From a bacterium (GTDB taxonomy: Bacteria > Chloroflexota > Dormibacteria > UBA8260 > Bog-877), in assembly GCA_021817025.1 (NCBI GenBank), contig JAKAWF010000032.1, positions 1-20,083 on the forward strand: a DNA stretch of 20,083 nucleotides, written 5' to 3'. Shown here piece by piece: positions 1 to 6,519 of this stretch; the first letter of the stretch is position 1, and each line of letters begins with the position of its first letter. The notes below the pieces were generated by a model. The model was not told the origin of the DNA, searched no databases, and worked only from the letters and a program-made list of their open reading frames with translations. A program made the position numbers and the translations under genes.

Positions 1-12
1 CCAGGGCGGCGC

Positions 13-1104
13 TCACAGCAGCACTGGCTCCTCACCCCGGAGAGCGTCCAGCCCCACCACAAGTGCCTGCCGCACCAGCTCGCTCTCAGCATCGGGTCTG
101 GCCATCAGCGCCCGCACGAACTGGCCCCGGGCGTCCGGGGCCTGGCTGAGCGCGTCCAGGTCGAGCTCGGGGCGGGCGTCGAAGACCAGGTCCACGCAGA
201 CCTCGTCCTGGCGGAGGCGCTCCAGCAGCTCTGAGGGACCGAGCCGCACCCCCGAGGATAGCTCCCCCACCAGCCGCACCCGGGTCCCCGAGTCCGGGTC
301 CCGCGGCAGCACCGCTTGGATCCGGTCCAGCAGCGCCTCCGAGTGCAGGCAGCCGGTGACGTCCACCTCGACGTCGGAGAGGGTGTAAGTGGCCAGCCGG
401 CGGATCTCAACGGCCGGTGGCATGTTGGAGAAGTCGATCAGGGCGGCGCCCCGCTCGCCGGCCTCGCCGAAGGTGAGCGGTTCGGGGTTGCCCGGATAGA
501 TGATGCGGGTGGTGCTGCGCGGGGTGTGGAAGTGGCCCAGCAGCGCATATTGGAATCCCGCCTTCCCGATCTCATCCTCGGCGAAGGGGGCGTGGTCGTC
601 CTTCCCCTCCCCCTGGAACGGGAGCTGGCCGCGCTCGGAGCCGTGGAAGAGCGCGATGGCGGGGCCGTCCTTGGCCGCCCGGAAGTGCGAGAGCAGGTTC
701 TTGGTCCCCTTGGGCTGCACGTGGGCGGCTCCGAAGATCCTGACCCCGGCCACCTCGACCGGGGTGAATTCCGGGCTCTGAAAGACGGTCACGTTGCTGG
801 GCCACCTCTCCCTCGCGTAGATGGAGCCCGGGTGCCAGTAGTCGTGGTTGCCGGGGGCGATCAGGACCGGGCAGGTGAGCTTTTCGAACTGCTGCTTGAG
901 GAACTGGGCGGTGTCGCGCTGGGAGCGCAGATCCTCGTAGAGGTCCCCGCCGATGGTGAGCGCGTCGACGTGCTGCTCCAGCGCCAGATCGACAATCCTG
1001 GAGAAGGTGCGGCGCAGCGCGGCGCGCCGGCGCCGAGCGACGCCCGGGCCCAACCCGGCGAAGGCGGCGTCCAGGTGGATGTCGGAGCAGTGCAGCAAAC
1101 GCAT
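13..1104 (-). CDS. Metallophosphoesterase, SbcD/YhaO-type DNA exonuclease family
   Basis: Calcineurin-like phosphoesterase of the kind annotated as DNA repair exonuclease (SbcD/Mre11/YhaO group), expected to cleave DNA ends using two metal ions. The five family motifs are present in order: SDIHLD near residue 7, GGDLYED near 54, GNHDYWHP near 85, LFHGSERG near 153 and GHFHTPRS near 190. The C-terminal ~120 residues form the usual less conserved capping part. I chose the ATG at 1104 (363 aa) over the TTG at 1113, because an AT-rich -10-like CATATT lies at 1117-1112 and a leaderless start at 1104 fits it. The stop overlaps a GTG (16-14) that could begin a downstream SbcC-like ATPase gene leaving the window. 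That partner is inference; only five codons are visible. Confidence 0.85.
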   Translation of the reverse strand: MRLLHCSDIHLDAAFAGLGPGVARRRRAALRRTFSRIVDLALEQHVDALTIGGDLYEDLRSQRDTAQFLKQQFEKLTCPVLIAPGNHDYWHPGSIYARERWPSNVTVFQSPEFTPVEVAGVRIFGAAHVQPKGTKNLLSHFRAAKDGPAIALFHGSERGQLPFQGEGKDDHAPFAEDEIGKAGFQYALLGHFHTPRSTTRIIYPGNPEPLTFGEAGERGAALIDFSNMPPAVEIRRLATYTLSDVEVDVTGCLHSEALLDRIQAVLPRDPDSGTRVRLVGELSSGVRLGPSELLERLRQDEVCVDLVFDARPELDLDALSQAPDARGQFVRALMARPDAESELVRQALVVGLDALRGEEPVLL

Positions 1105-1178
1105 CCCTGGCAATATGCAACACTGAGCCTCTCTCGTGTTGGGATACGGTCCGGCAGTTTGCGAACTACACTCATCTC

Positions 1179-1403
1179 ATGCCCCCCATCCTGCCCCCCG
1201 GACCGGTCGCCCAGGCCACCAGGGTGGTGCTCCGCAGGGTCAACCGCCGGGCGCCGGGCTTCATCAGCAACATGGTCCGCTCGCGCCTGGTCGGGCACCA
1301 GGTGGAGCAGGGCCAGAAGATCTGGGTCTTCCAGGTGGCCTTCACCGAGCCGCCGGGGCCAGTTGAGGTCACCGCTGCGACCGTGATCGAGTTCATCGAC
1401 TGA
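1179..1403 (+). CDS. Small hypothetical protein (74 aa)
   Basis: Short ORF with ATG start, divergent from the metallophosphoesterase and ending 6 bases before the ABC ATPase start. I recognise no family. The protein is basic in its first half (VVLRRVNRRAPG) and has a beta-rich second half (KIWVFQVAFTEPPGPVEVTAATVIEFI) with no membrane segment or cysteines, compatible with a small cytosolic domain. A -10-like TACACT at 1167-1172 places a transcription start at or next to the ATG, so the message may be leaderless. Its GC-rich third codon positions and tight spacing to the next gene support that it is real and possibly co-transcribed with the exporter. Confidence 0.6.
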   Translation: MPPILPPGPVAQATRVVLRRVNRRAPGFISNMVRSRLVGHQVEQGQKIWVFQVAFTEPPGPVEVTAATVIEFID

Positions 1404-1409
1404 CAGCTG

Positions 1410-2324
1410 GTGACAGCCCCGGCTCTGCTGGCGGAGGAGGTGACCCGCCGCTACCGCAACGGACGGGGTGTGGGTCCGGTCAGCCTCCGCGTGGACGGTG
1501 GCGAGGTGGTGGCCCTGATCGGCCCCAACGGCAGCGGCAAGACCACCCTGCTGCGCTGCCTGGCGACCAGGAGCAGCCCCCAGCTGGGCCGGGTCAGCTG
1601 GTTCGGTGATTCGAGCCGGACTGCGGCCAGGCCCCGGCTGGCGGTCGTCTTCGACTCGACCGCCCACGCCGATGAGCTGACGGCCAGGGAGAACCTCGCC
1701 TTCTTCGCCGCGGCAAGGGGCGTCCCGCCCTCCCTGGCGGAGGCGGTCCTGCGCAAGGCTGAGATCGCCGAGGTCGGAGACGAGCCGGTCTCCTCCTACT
1801 CCTACGGGATGCGGCGCCGGCTGCTGCTGGCCGAGGCCCTGGCCGGGGACCCGCCCCTGCTGCTGCTGGACGAGCCCACCCTGGGCCTGGACGTGAGCGG
1901 CCAGCGCTGGCTGGCGGAGGTGCTCAGGGAGCGCGCGGACGAGGGGCTGGCGACCTGCATCTCCACCAACGACACCGAGTTCGTGGAGGCGGTCTCGACT
2001 CGGGTCTGCTTTCTGGTCGACGGCCGAATCCTGCGAGACGCAACGCTCAGCGACCTGCTGGCTTCGATGGGCGGCAAACGCGAGATCCAGATCAGCTGCC
2101 GGGGTCCAGTCGCCACTGACGCCATGGCCGGGGTTCCCGGGGTGGAGGCGGTGGCCGAGTTCGAGGGAGGCGTGCTGGTGGTGGCCCGGCAGCGCGACGG
2201 CCTGCTCGCCGACATCCTCTTCACCCTGGGCGACCTCGACTCGAGCCTGGTGGACTTGGCGGTGCGGGAGCCGGGCCTGGCCGACTGCTTCTTGAGCTTG
2301 ACCGGGCGGAGCCTTGATGGCTGA
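1410..2324 (+). CDS. ABC transporter ATP-binding protein
   Basis: ATPase subunit of an ABC-2-type exporter (drug/antibiotic or polymer efflux class); the permease follows with an 8-bp overlap. Walker A GPNGSGKT is at residues 38-45 and Walker B LLLLDEP at 150-156. The signature motif is SYSYGM (129-134) in place of LSGGQ, as in the CcmA/DrrA-like group. Two catalytic accessory residues are unusual: the Q-loop position reads VFDS (Asp82) instead of Gln, and the H-loop reads STND (Asn187) instead of His. The C-terminal ~90 residues are the variable tail found in exporter ATPases. The start is a GTG at 1410 with no strong ribosome binding site; a second in-frame GTG at 1440 is less likely because it would cut into the first strand. 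The substrate cannot be read from sequence. Confidence 0.88.
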   Translation: MTAPALLAEEVTRRYRNGRGVGPVSLRVDGGEVVALIGPNGSGKTTLLRCLATRSSPQLGRVSWFGDSSRTAARPRLAVVFDSTAHADELTARENLAFFAAARGVPPSLAEAVLRKAEIAEVGDEPVSSYSYGMRRRLLLAEALAGDPPLLLLDEPTLGLDVSGQRWLAEVLRERADEGLATCISTNDTEFVEAVSTRVCFLVDGRILRDATLSDLLASMGGKREIQISCRGPVATDAMAGVPGVEAVAEFEGGVLVVARQRDGLLADILFTLGDLDSSLVDLAVREPGLADCFLSLTGRSLDG

Positions 2325-3087
2325 GAGCTCGAGGGCGGCCTCACTGGCGCCCGCTGCTGGAGGGCGCCGGCGGCTGCCGCGCTCGCTCTGGCAGCTCGAG
2401 CTGCGGGCGACTTTGGCCCGCCGCAGGGCCCTTTGGATAAAGCTGGGCTTCCCGATGCTGCTGGTGATCCCCCTGGCTCTGACCTCTGCCCCTCCCTTCT
2501 TCTCGGGGATGCTGCTCACCATCCTGATAGCGATGGTGGGGACCGTGGGGACCGGGGTCAGCGTGACCAGGTCCCGGGGAGCCGGCTGGCTGGACCGCCT
2601 GGCCGTCCTGCCGCTACCGGCCTGGCGGATATCGCTCGAGATCTTCTTCGCGGGCTGGCTGGTCGACTGCCTCCAGGCGACCCTGGTCTTCCTGGTGCTG
2701 GAGCTGGCCCGGCGGCCGGATCCCGCGGTGCTGGTCAGCACCTGGCTGCTGGCGCTGGCGGCGCTGGCCTTCTCAGGGACGATCGGGCTCGCGGCGGCGA
2801 CCCTCACCGACAACGCCGGGGAGGCGATGCTGTTCCTGGCCGTCGTCCTGGCGCCGCTGCTGTTCCTGTCGGGGCTCTTCACCGGGGTGCCGGCCGGAGG
2901 ACCCCGCTACTGGGTGGCGCAGGTGCTGCCCTTCAGCTACCTGACCGACGGATTCCAACTGGTGCTGGGAGGCAACCCTCCCTACGGCAGCTCGGGCAGC
3001 TTCCTGGTCGCGGCGTTGGTGTTCCTGGTGGTGTCGGCCACTGGCTGCGTCGCTCTGGGTCGGGCTCTGCTGGCGCGAGGGGCCTGA
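2317..3087 (+). CDS. ABC-2 type transporter permease
   Basis: Membrane subunit of the exporter encoded with the upstream ATPase. About six hydrophobic segments are visible, beginning near FPMLLVIPLAL, then MLLTILIAMVGTVGTGVSV, IFFAGWLVDCLQATLVFLVL, STWLLALAALAFSGTIGLAAA, AMLFLAVVLAPLLFLSGLF and FLVAALVFLVVSATGCVAL. The pattern of a sixth-segment re-entrant 'LFLSGLFTG' followed by 'LPFSYLTDGFQ' is typical of ABC2_membrane proteins. Length (256 aa) is normal. The ATG at 2317 is preferred over the TTG at 2314; it overlaps the ATPase stop, implying translational coupling. A decayed second copy of this gene lies at about 5140-5755 on the same strand. Confidence 0.85.
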   Translation: MAESSRAASLAPAAGGRRRLPRSLWQLELRATLARRRALWIKLGFPMLLVIPLALTSAPPFFSGMLLTILIAMVGTVGTGVSVTRSRGAGWLDRLAVLPLPAWRISLEIFFAGWLVDCLQATLVFLVLELARRPDPAVLVSTWLLALAALAFSGTIGLAAATLTDNAGEAMLFLAVVLAPLLFLSGLFTGVPAGGPRYWVAQVLPFSYLTDGFQLVLGGNPPYGSSGSFLVAALVFLVVSATGCVALGRALLARGA

Positions 3088-3128
3088 TCTGGCACGTCCC
3101 GTTCGCGCCCGGTACGTCGTCCCGCGTT

Positions 3129-3155
3129 CCGGGCCCGGTCAGGGCACGGGCCCGG
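3129..3155. terminator. GC-rich hairpin after the ABC operon
   Basis: A 9-bp perfect stem (CCGGGCCCG / CGGGCCCGG) with a 9-base loop begins 41 bases after the permease stop. There is no T-tract, so this is a terminator only if this organism tolerates U-less hairpins, as many high-GC bacteria do. Confidence 0.3.
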
Positions 3156-3182
3156 GAGGCCGCCTCCCAGCAGCCCCAGGGC

Positions 3183-3402
3183 ACCTCGATTGCCGCCTCC
3201 GGTCTGCACGCGCACGAGGTGCTCCCAGCGGTGCACCTGATCTTCTCCCCGATCAAGCGTTGGGTGCTGGGCACCATGCAGGGCTCGGTCAGCCCCCGAG
3301 CACGTGCAGGCCTACTTCGACGAGTGGGTGTTCCGGATCAACCGGCGGCATTCGCGCAGCCGTGGCCTGCTGTTCCACAGATGTGAAAGGGGCAGCACAT
3401 GA
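3183..3402 (+). pseudogene. IS1595-family transposase C-terminal remnant, frameshifted
   Basis: Reading one frame from 3183 gives the run HEVLPAVHLIFSPIKRW followed by GTMQGSVSP. After an extra C in the CCCCC run near 3293-3297 the adjacent frame continues with EHVQAYFDEWVFRINRR and SRSRGLLFHR, ending at TGA 3400-3402. Together they match the conserved end of IS1595/ISXO2-like (DDE) transposases, where the text reads roughly 'LKRWLLGTHQG-VSP-HLQAYLDEFVFRFNRR-RGLLF'. The N-terminal two thirds and both terminal inverted repeats are absent. Its last codons overlap the end of the DUF4143 ORF on the other strand, marking an old insertion or deletion joint. Confidence 0.65.
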
Positions 3403-3803
3403 AGTCGGTCGCCGGCTGGGAAAGCGTCCTCTCCCAGGTAGAAGACGACCCCCCGCACGAAGTGCCCGCCCCGGGCATCGAAGCGGTCACGCAGGCTCGC
3501 CAGGGCGCGGATGGCGCTCCGGCTGACACGACCCGCCTTGGCCTCGACAGCCACGATCCGCCCGTCCGCAGCCTCGGCGATGACGTCCACCTCGGCTTGG
3601 TCCTTGGTCCGGAAATGGTGGAGGGAGACATCTGGCTCCAGCAGCCGAGACGCCTGGCGGATCAGCTCGGTGACCACGAACGTCTCCATCAGGGGCCCCA
3701 GGGCAGGTGCGCCTGGGGCAGCCAGGCCGGCCGCGTTGACACCGAGCAGATGAGCGGCCAGCCCAGGGTCCGAGATATAGGTGCTTGACCGCAGTGGGCT
3801 CAC
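3312..3803 (-). pseudogene. DUF4143 domain, C-terminal fragment of an AAA_14 ATPase
   Basis: The ORF opens with SSTYISDPGLAAHLLG, which is the internal 'K-Y-D-GL-LLG' motif at the start of the DUF4143 domain in ~400-aa ATP-binding proteins. It then shows GPLMETFVVTEL (family 'G-L-E-F-V--EL'), the nuclease-like core HHFRTKDQAEVDVIAE and VAVEAKAG, and ends with the family's GDRLHVLPLSHLW. The whole N-terminal AAA ATPase half is missing upstream. Downstream of LW the frame runs about 24 residues into antisense of the transposase remnant, so the native stop is also lost. I see it as a truncated gene rather than a functional protein, although the ORF itself is open. Confidence 0.65.
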
Positions 3804-4095
3804 CAGAGTTCACTCAGGGGCAACGGATAGCAACCGCTGCCCAAGATCTCCGTGACTGGCCAGCCGTTGCCAGCACGAGCAGCGGAGTTGACGCCGCGGC
3901 TTCGCCCGCCAGCGCAAGCGGCGACCGCCAGGACCTTGGATCACCCGGGCCTGGCGACGGGAGCAGAAGGCCACAGCCAACGGCTCGGGCGGCACCGGAT
4001 GAGGCCCAAGCCCGCAAGTGGGTCCCCAGCCGGGGCGCGGCCGGTGTGCACTTGCCAGCGTTCACTCCGGGCAGTGGCAACGGGATGGCGCCTGG
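3804..4095. other. Intergenic segment without recognisable genes
   Basis: About 290 bases between the DUF4143 fragment and the PIN toxin. Short ORFs occur in all frames but none shows family motifs or convincing codon bias. No hairpin or promoter stands out. It could be eroded coding sequence. Confidence 0.4.
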
Positions 4096-4494
4096 TCACT
4101 GCCCCCAGCCGCCGCCCTCGCGCTCAGCCACCCGTCGCAACGCCTCGTCCAGGGTCAGAAGCTCCACGGCAAAGATCAGAGCGGTGGCCAGGGAGAAGGC
4201 GTCGGGGAGGCGCAGGTTGTTGTGGCTTGCTCTGAGCTGGGCAGCCCGGCGGGCGATCGAGCGATCGACGGGGACCACCTCGGCTCGGACGGCGTCGAGG
4301 AAGTCATCCACCGTGGCGTCGGTGCCAGCCCGCAGCGGCCGGACGAGAACTTCAGCGTAGACGCTGGCGCTGATCAAGATTCGGTCGCCAGCTGCGATCC
4401 GTGGCCGCAGCTCGCTCACGGCGCGGTCGTGGTGAGCGTCAGAGGAATCCAGGAAGCCGATGAGGACGTCGGCGTCGAGGGCTAGCGCACCCAT
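4096..4494 (-). CDS. vapC: PIN-domain toxin of a type II toxin-antitoxin pair
   Basis: A 132-aa PIN ribonuclease, normally a site-specific RNA (often tRNA) cutter held inactive by its antitoxin. All four expected acidic positions are present: Asp7 in ALDADVLIGFLD, Glu48 in VYAEVLVRP, Asp98 in RLPDAFSLATAL and Asp116 in LLTLDEALR. Length is typical. It is the second gene of a pair: its ATG (4494) overlaps the antitoxin stop by 13 bases, so translation is probably coupled. Neighbouring DNA on both sides is decayed, yet this pair is intact, which is what stabilising selection on a toxin-antitoxin pair would produce. Confidence 0.85.
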   Translation of the reverse strand: MGALALDADVLIGFLDSSDAHHDRAVSELRPRIAAGDRILISASVYAEVLVRPLRAGTDATVDDFLDAVRAEVVPVDRSIARRAAQLRASHNNLRLPDAFSLATALIFAVELLTLDEALRRVAEREGGGWGQ

Positions 4495-4703
4495 TCGCCG
4501 CGCAACTGGTCCAGGTAGCCGGGAGGATAGGTGCCCGGCGGGAGGCTGCCGGCGTAGCGGCTGACGAGCTCGTCCGTACGCTCCACTTCGATGCGGCCCG
4601 GGGCGCTGGCGCGGACGATCACGTCGTCACCGGAAGCAATGCCGGCCGCGCGGAGCACGCGGACAGGGATGGTGATCTGATGCTTGCGGGACACCTTGCT
4701 CAT
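4482..4703 (-). CDS. vapB: AbrB/SpoVT-type antitoxin (VapB/MazE-like)
   Basis: A 73-aa antitoxin. The swapped-hairpin AbrB DNA-binding domain occupies residues 1-44, with the family run SRKHQITIPVRVLRAAGI followed by GDDVIVR and GRIEVER. The C-terminal ~25 residues (SLPPGTYPPGYLDQLRGEW) are the likely toxin-wrapping peptide. The open frame extends to 4877, but residues before MSKVSRK do not look like protein, and the ATG at 4703 sits just after a dyad that would serve as operator, so 4703 is the start. Confidence 0.85.
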   Translation of the reverse strand: MSKVSRKHQITIPVRVLRAAGIASGDDVIVRASAPGRIEVERTDELVSRYAGSLPPGTYPPGYLDQLRGEWVR

Positions 4704-4705
4704 GG

Positions 4706-4732
4706 CTTTACTACTGTAGCACCGGAGTAAAG
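4706..4732. promoter_or_regulatory. Operator-like dyad upstream of vapBC
   Basis: Perfect inverted repeat CTTTACT (4706-4712) / AGTAAAG (4726-4732) with a 13-base spacer. Nested in it is the odd palindrome CTACTGTAG (4711-4719). It lies immediately before the antitoxin ATG, where a self-repressing AbrB-type antitoxin would bind; TACAGT on the minus strand could be the -10. Confidence 0.5.
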
Positions 4733-4806
4733 GGGAAGGGCCGATTTCTTCCACCCCCCTGTGATCGCGGGGGCCAAGGCCGCAGTCGAGCGCTTGGCCG
4801 TCAAGT

Positions 4807-5115
4807 TCAGCCGTCGCGACCGGAGGGAGCGGCGGCGTGCCCAGGCGGCTGGCCAACGCATCCGCCGACCTCGCCATAGCCCAGCACCCGCAACCACTGC
4901 TGGATCCGCTCCCCGGGACGCGGGGTCTCGCCCACTTGCTTCGCGGAGTGCACGAGCAACGGCGGCGTCGGGATGATCCTCAGCACCCCGTAGTGCACCA
5001 GCGGCCCGGCGCGGATCATCGTCGACCCAGACCAAGGGGCGGTCCGGCTGTGAGCGCAGGTACTCTGAGACGGCCACCAGTTTGTCCCGAGGGCGGACCG
5101 GAGCAGGAAGCTCCA
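4807..5115 (-). pseudogene. Decayed HAD-like hydrolase fragment
   Basis: One minus-strand frame reads LPAPVRPRDKLVAVSEYL then DRPLVWVDDDP (about 5115-5010). After a frame change the next frame reads IIPTPPLLVHSAKQVGE and ERIQQWLRVLG (about 4985-4885). These are in the right order for the C-terminal half of a small actinobacterial-type HAD domain protein ('K-V--YL--RPLVWVDD' then 'PTLLV--D---GLT---V--L--W'). The N-terminal catalytic DxD part is absent and the piece linking the two blocks is shortened. There is no usable start codon. The assignment is from memory of the family pattern, hence moderate confidence. Confidence 0.4.
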
Positions 5116-5139
5116 GGCGGGGCGCCGGGTCTGGCCGAC

Positions 5140-5755
5140 CCGGGTGCTGCCGCAGGCGCCCGTGGGGAATATGCCTTCCCCTGGCCTCGGGCGCCGTTCT
5201 CCTCGGGGGTGCCGCTGGCCGTCCTGATGGCGATGGTGGGGATGGTGGCGACCGGGGTCGGCTTGACCGGGTCCGGCCGCTGGTACCACCGCCGCCGACC
5301 CGGCGGATCTCGCTGGAGGCACTCCTCCCAGGCTGGATCCCCACTGCCTCCGGGCGCCCGGGTCTTCCTGCCCTGGATCCGGCCCGATGGCCAGATCTCA
5401 TGGGGCTGCCCAGCGCCTGGCTGCCGGCGCCAACCGGCGGCTCGTTCTCGGGCGCGATCGGGCTGGGAGCGGCCGCGCTTACCAACCGCGCCGGCGGGGC
5501 GCGCTGTCCTCGGTGGTTGTCAGGCACCGGTGCCACTGCGCTCCGAGCGGTGCGCGGGCATGCCCGCCACCGGCCCCGGGCAGTGAGGGCGCGGGGGCCC
5601 CCCAGCTGGCTGACCGAGGCGTCCGGCCGGTGCCGGCGGGAAACCCAGCTGCCGCGGCCCGGGCCGCCTCCTGGTGGCGGTCAGGTTCCGGGGCGTCTGA
5701 GGGGCCCGACGCGCGGCCTCGGGCAGGGGCCCTCCGGCTCGTGGCGCCCGAACTC
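5140..5755 (+). pseudogene. Decayed second copy of the ABC-2 permease
   Basis: Plus-strand sequence aligns in order with the intact permease at 2317-3087. APFSSGVPLAVLMAMVG then ATGVGLT matches APPFFSGMLLTILIAMVG and GTGVSVT. After a frameshift near 5290, RRISLEALLPGWI and later FSGAIGLGAAALTNRAGG match WRISLEIFFAGWL and FSGTIGLAAATLTDNAGE. Further on, DNA around 5600-5690 still aligns base by base with the 'SYLTDGFQLVLGGNPPYGSSGSFLVAA' segment of the intact gene. Several indels and an in-frame stop destroy the reading frame. No trace of a matching ATPase copy was found just upstream, so only the permease was retained or moved. Confidence 0.7.
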
Positions 5756-5790
5756 CTCGGCAGCTCCCCGGCCGGGGCCACGAGCGGAGA

Positions 5791-6519
5791 TCAGCCCTGA
5801 CTGGGGTCGCGCCGCCGCCCCCACGACCAGAGCCCGACCAGGATGAGGGCCAGGCCCAAGACGATGAGGAATTGGGCGAGAGGCAGCGGCAGTTGAGCCC
5901 CGCTGCTCGGCGTGCTGACCCCCAGGGTTCCCCCATGCCTGCCCGGGGGAGAGAGCGGGCTCGGGGGCGGAGCGGTCGTGCTCTGCGCCTTCACCTGGCC
6001 CTGTGAGGCCCCCGCCGAGACCAGGAGGCTGAGCGCGGTGAGGTCGTGCGCGCTGACGTAGCCGGCGGGGCCGCCGGTCGCGCAAAGGGAGAGGGTTATG
6101 GAACCGCCGGCCACGACCAGCGGGCTCGACAGGGAGTCTTGGGTGCATGGAGCGAGGGCCGAGTCAGCGGTGCTCAGGAGCCGGTCCGAACTCAGCGCCA
6201 CCGAGGGATCGCCCGCGCTGTTGCCCCACATCTGCAGGGTGACCGTGTGGCCCTCGCAGGCGCTGGGGAAGTCGGAGAGGACGACACCCGACACCGCGAC
6301 CAGGGAGGTGACGCCAGGATAGCGGCCCACGGCCGTCTCGTAGTGGACCGCGACCGGCGGGATCTGGTCGCATGGAGCCCGCTGCGCGGAGACCGGGATC
6401 ACTCCAAGCGCGGCGAGGAGCGCGACCGACGCCAGCAAGCCGACGCCCACCGCCATTGCGGCCAGCGCCAACCGGCGGGGCCCCCGTGGGGGCGGTCCGG
6501 TATCAGGCCTGCTTCCCAT
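5791..6519 (-). CDS. Exported surface protein with C-terminal membrane anchor
   Basis: A 242-aa protein with an N-terminal hydrophobic segment (about residues 16-43, ALAAMAVGVGLLASVALLAAL) ending in a possible VSA cleavage site. An extracellular domain follows, with four or five cysteines (APCDQ, SACEG, APCTQ, LSLCATG). A Pro/Ser/Thr-rich spacer (about 175-205) leads to a C-terminal membrane helix (LAQFLIVLGLALILVGLW) and the basic tail GRRR. There is no LPXTG motif. The fold pattern 'VVLSDFPSACEGHTVTLQMWG' resembles extracellular domains seen in SipW-associated proteins, but I cannot assign a Pfam family. The start at 6519 has a strong ribosome binding site (AGGAGGT, 7 bases before ATG) and overlaps the DUF5305 gene by 17 bases. 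It is the last gene of the export module. Confidence 0.75.
   Translation of the reverse strand: MGSRPDTGPPPRGPRRLALAAMAVGVGLLASVALLAALGVIPVSAQRAPCDQIPPVAVHYETAVGRYPGVTSLVAVSGVVLSDFPSACEGHTVTLQMWGNSAGDPSVALSSDRLLSTADSALAPCTQDSLSSPLVVAGGSITLSLCATGGPAGYVSAHDLTALSLLVSAGASQGQVKAQSTTAPPPSPLSPPGRHGGTLGVSTPSSGAQLPLPLAQFLIVLGLALILVGLWSWGRRRDPSQG

Noticed and set aside
1..16. GTG at 16-14 as the start of an SbcC-like gene
   Set aside because: Only five codons are visible; plausible from context but not supportable as a feature.
316..1386. Plus-strand open frame opposite the metallophosphoesterase
   Set aside because: The minus strand carries all phosphoesterase motifs; this frame has none.
861..2882. 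Very long minus-strand open frame (673 codons) opposite the ABC genes
   Set aside because: Ser/Arg/Gln-rich, low-information protein lying antisense to two well-supported genes; a GC-driven shadow.
4700..5536. 278-codon minus-strand frame
   Set aside because: Only its middle ~35 residues are protein-like (the HAD-type block); the rest is shadow, so it was recorded as a fragment.
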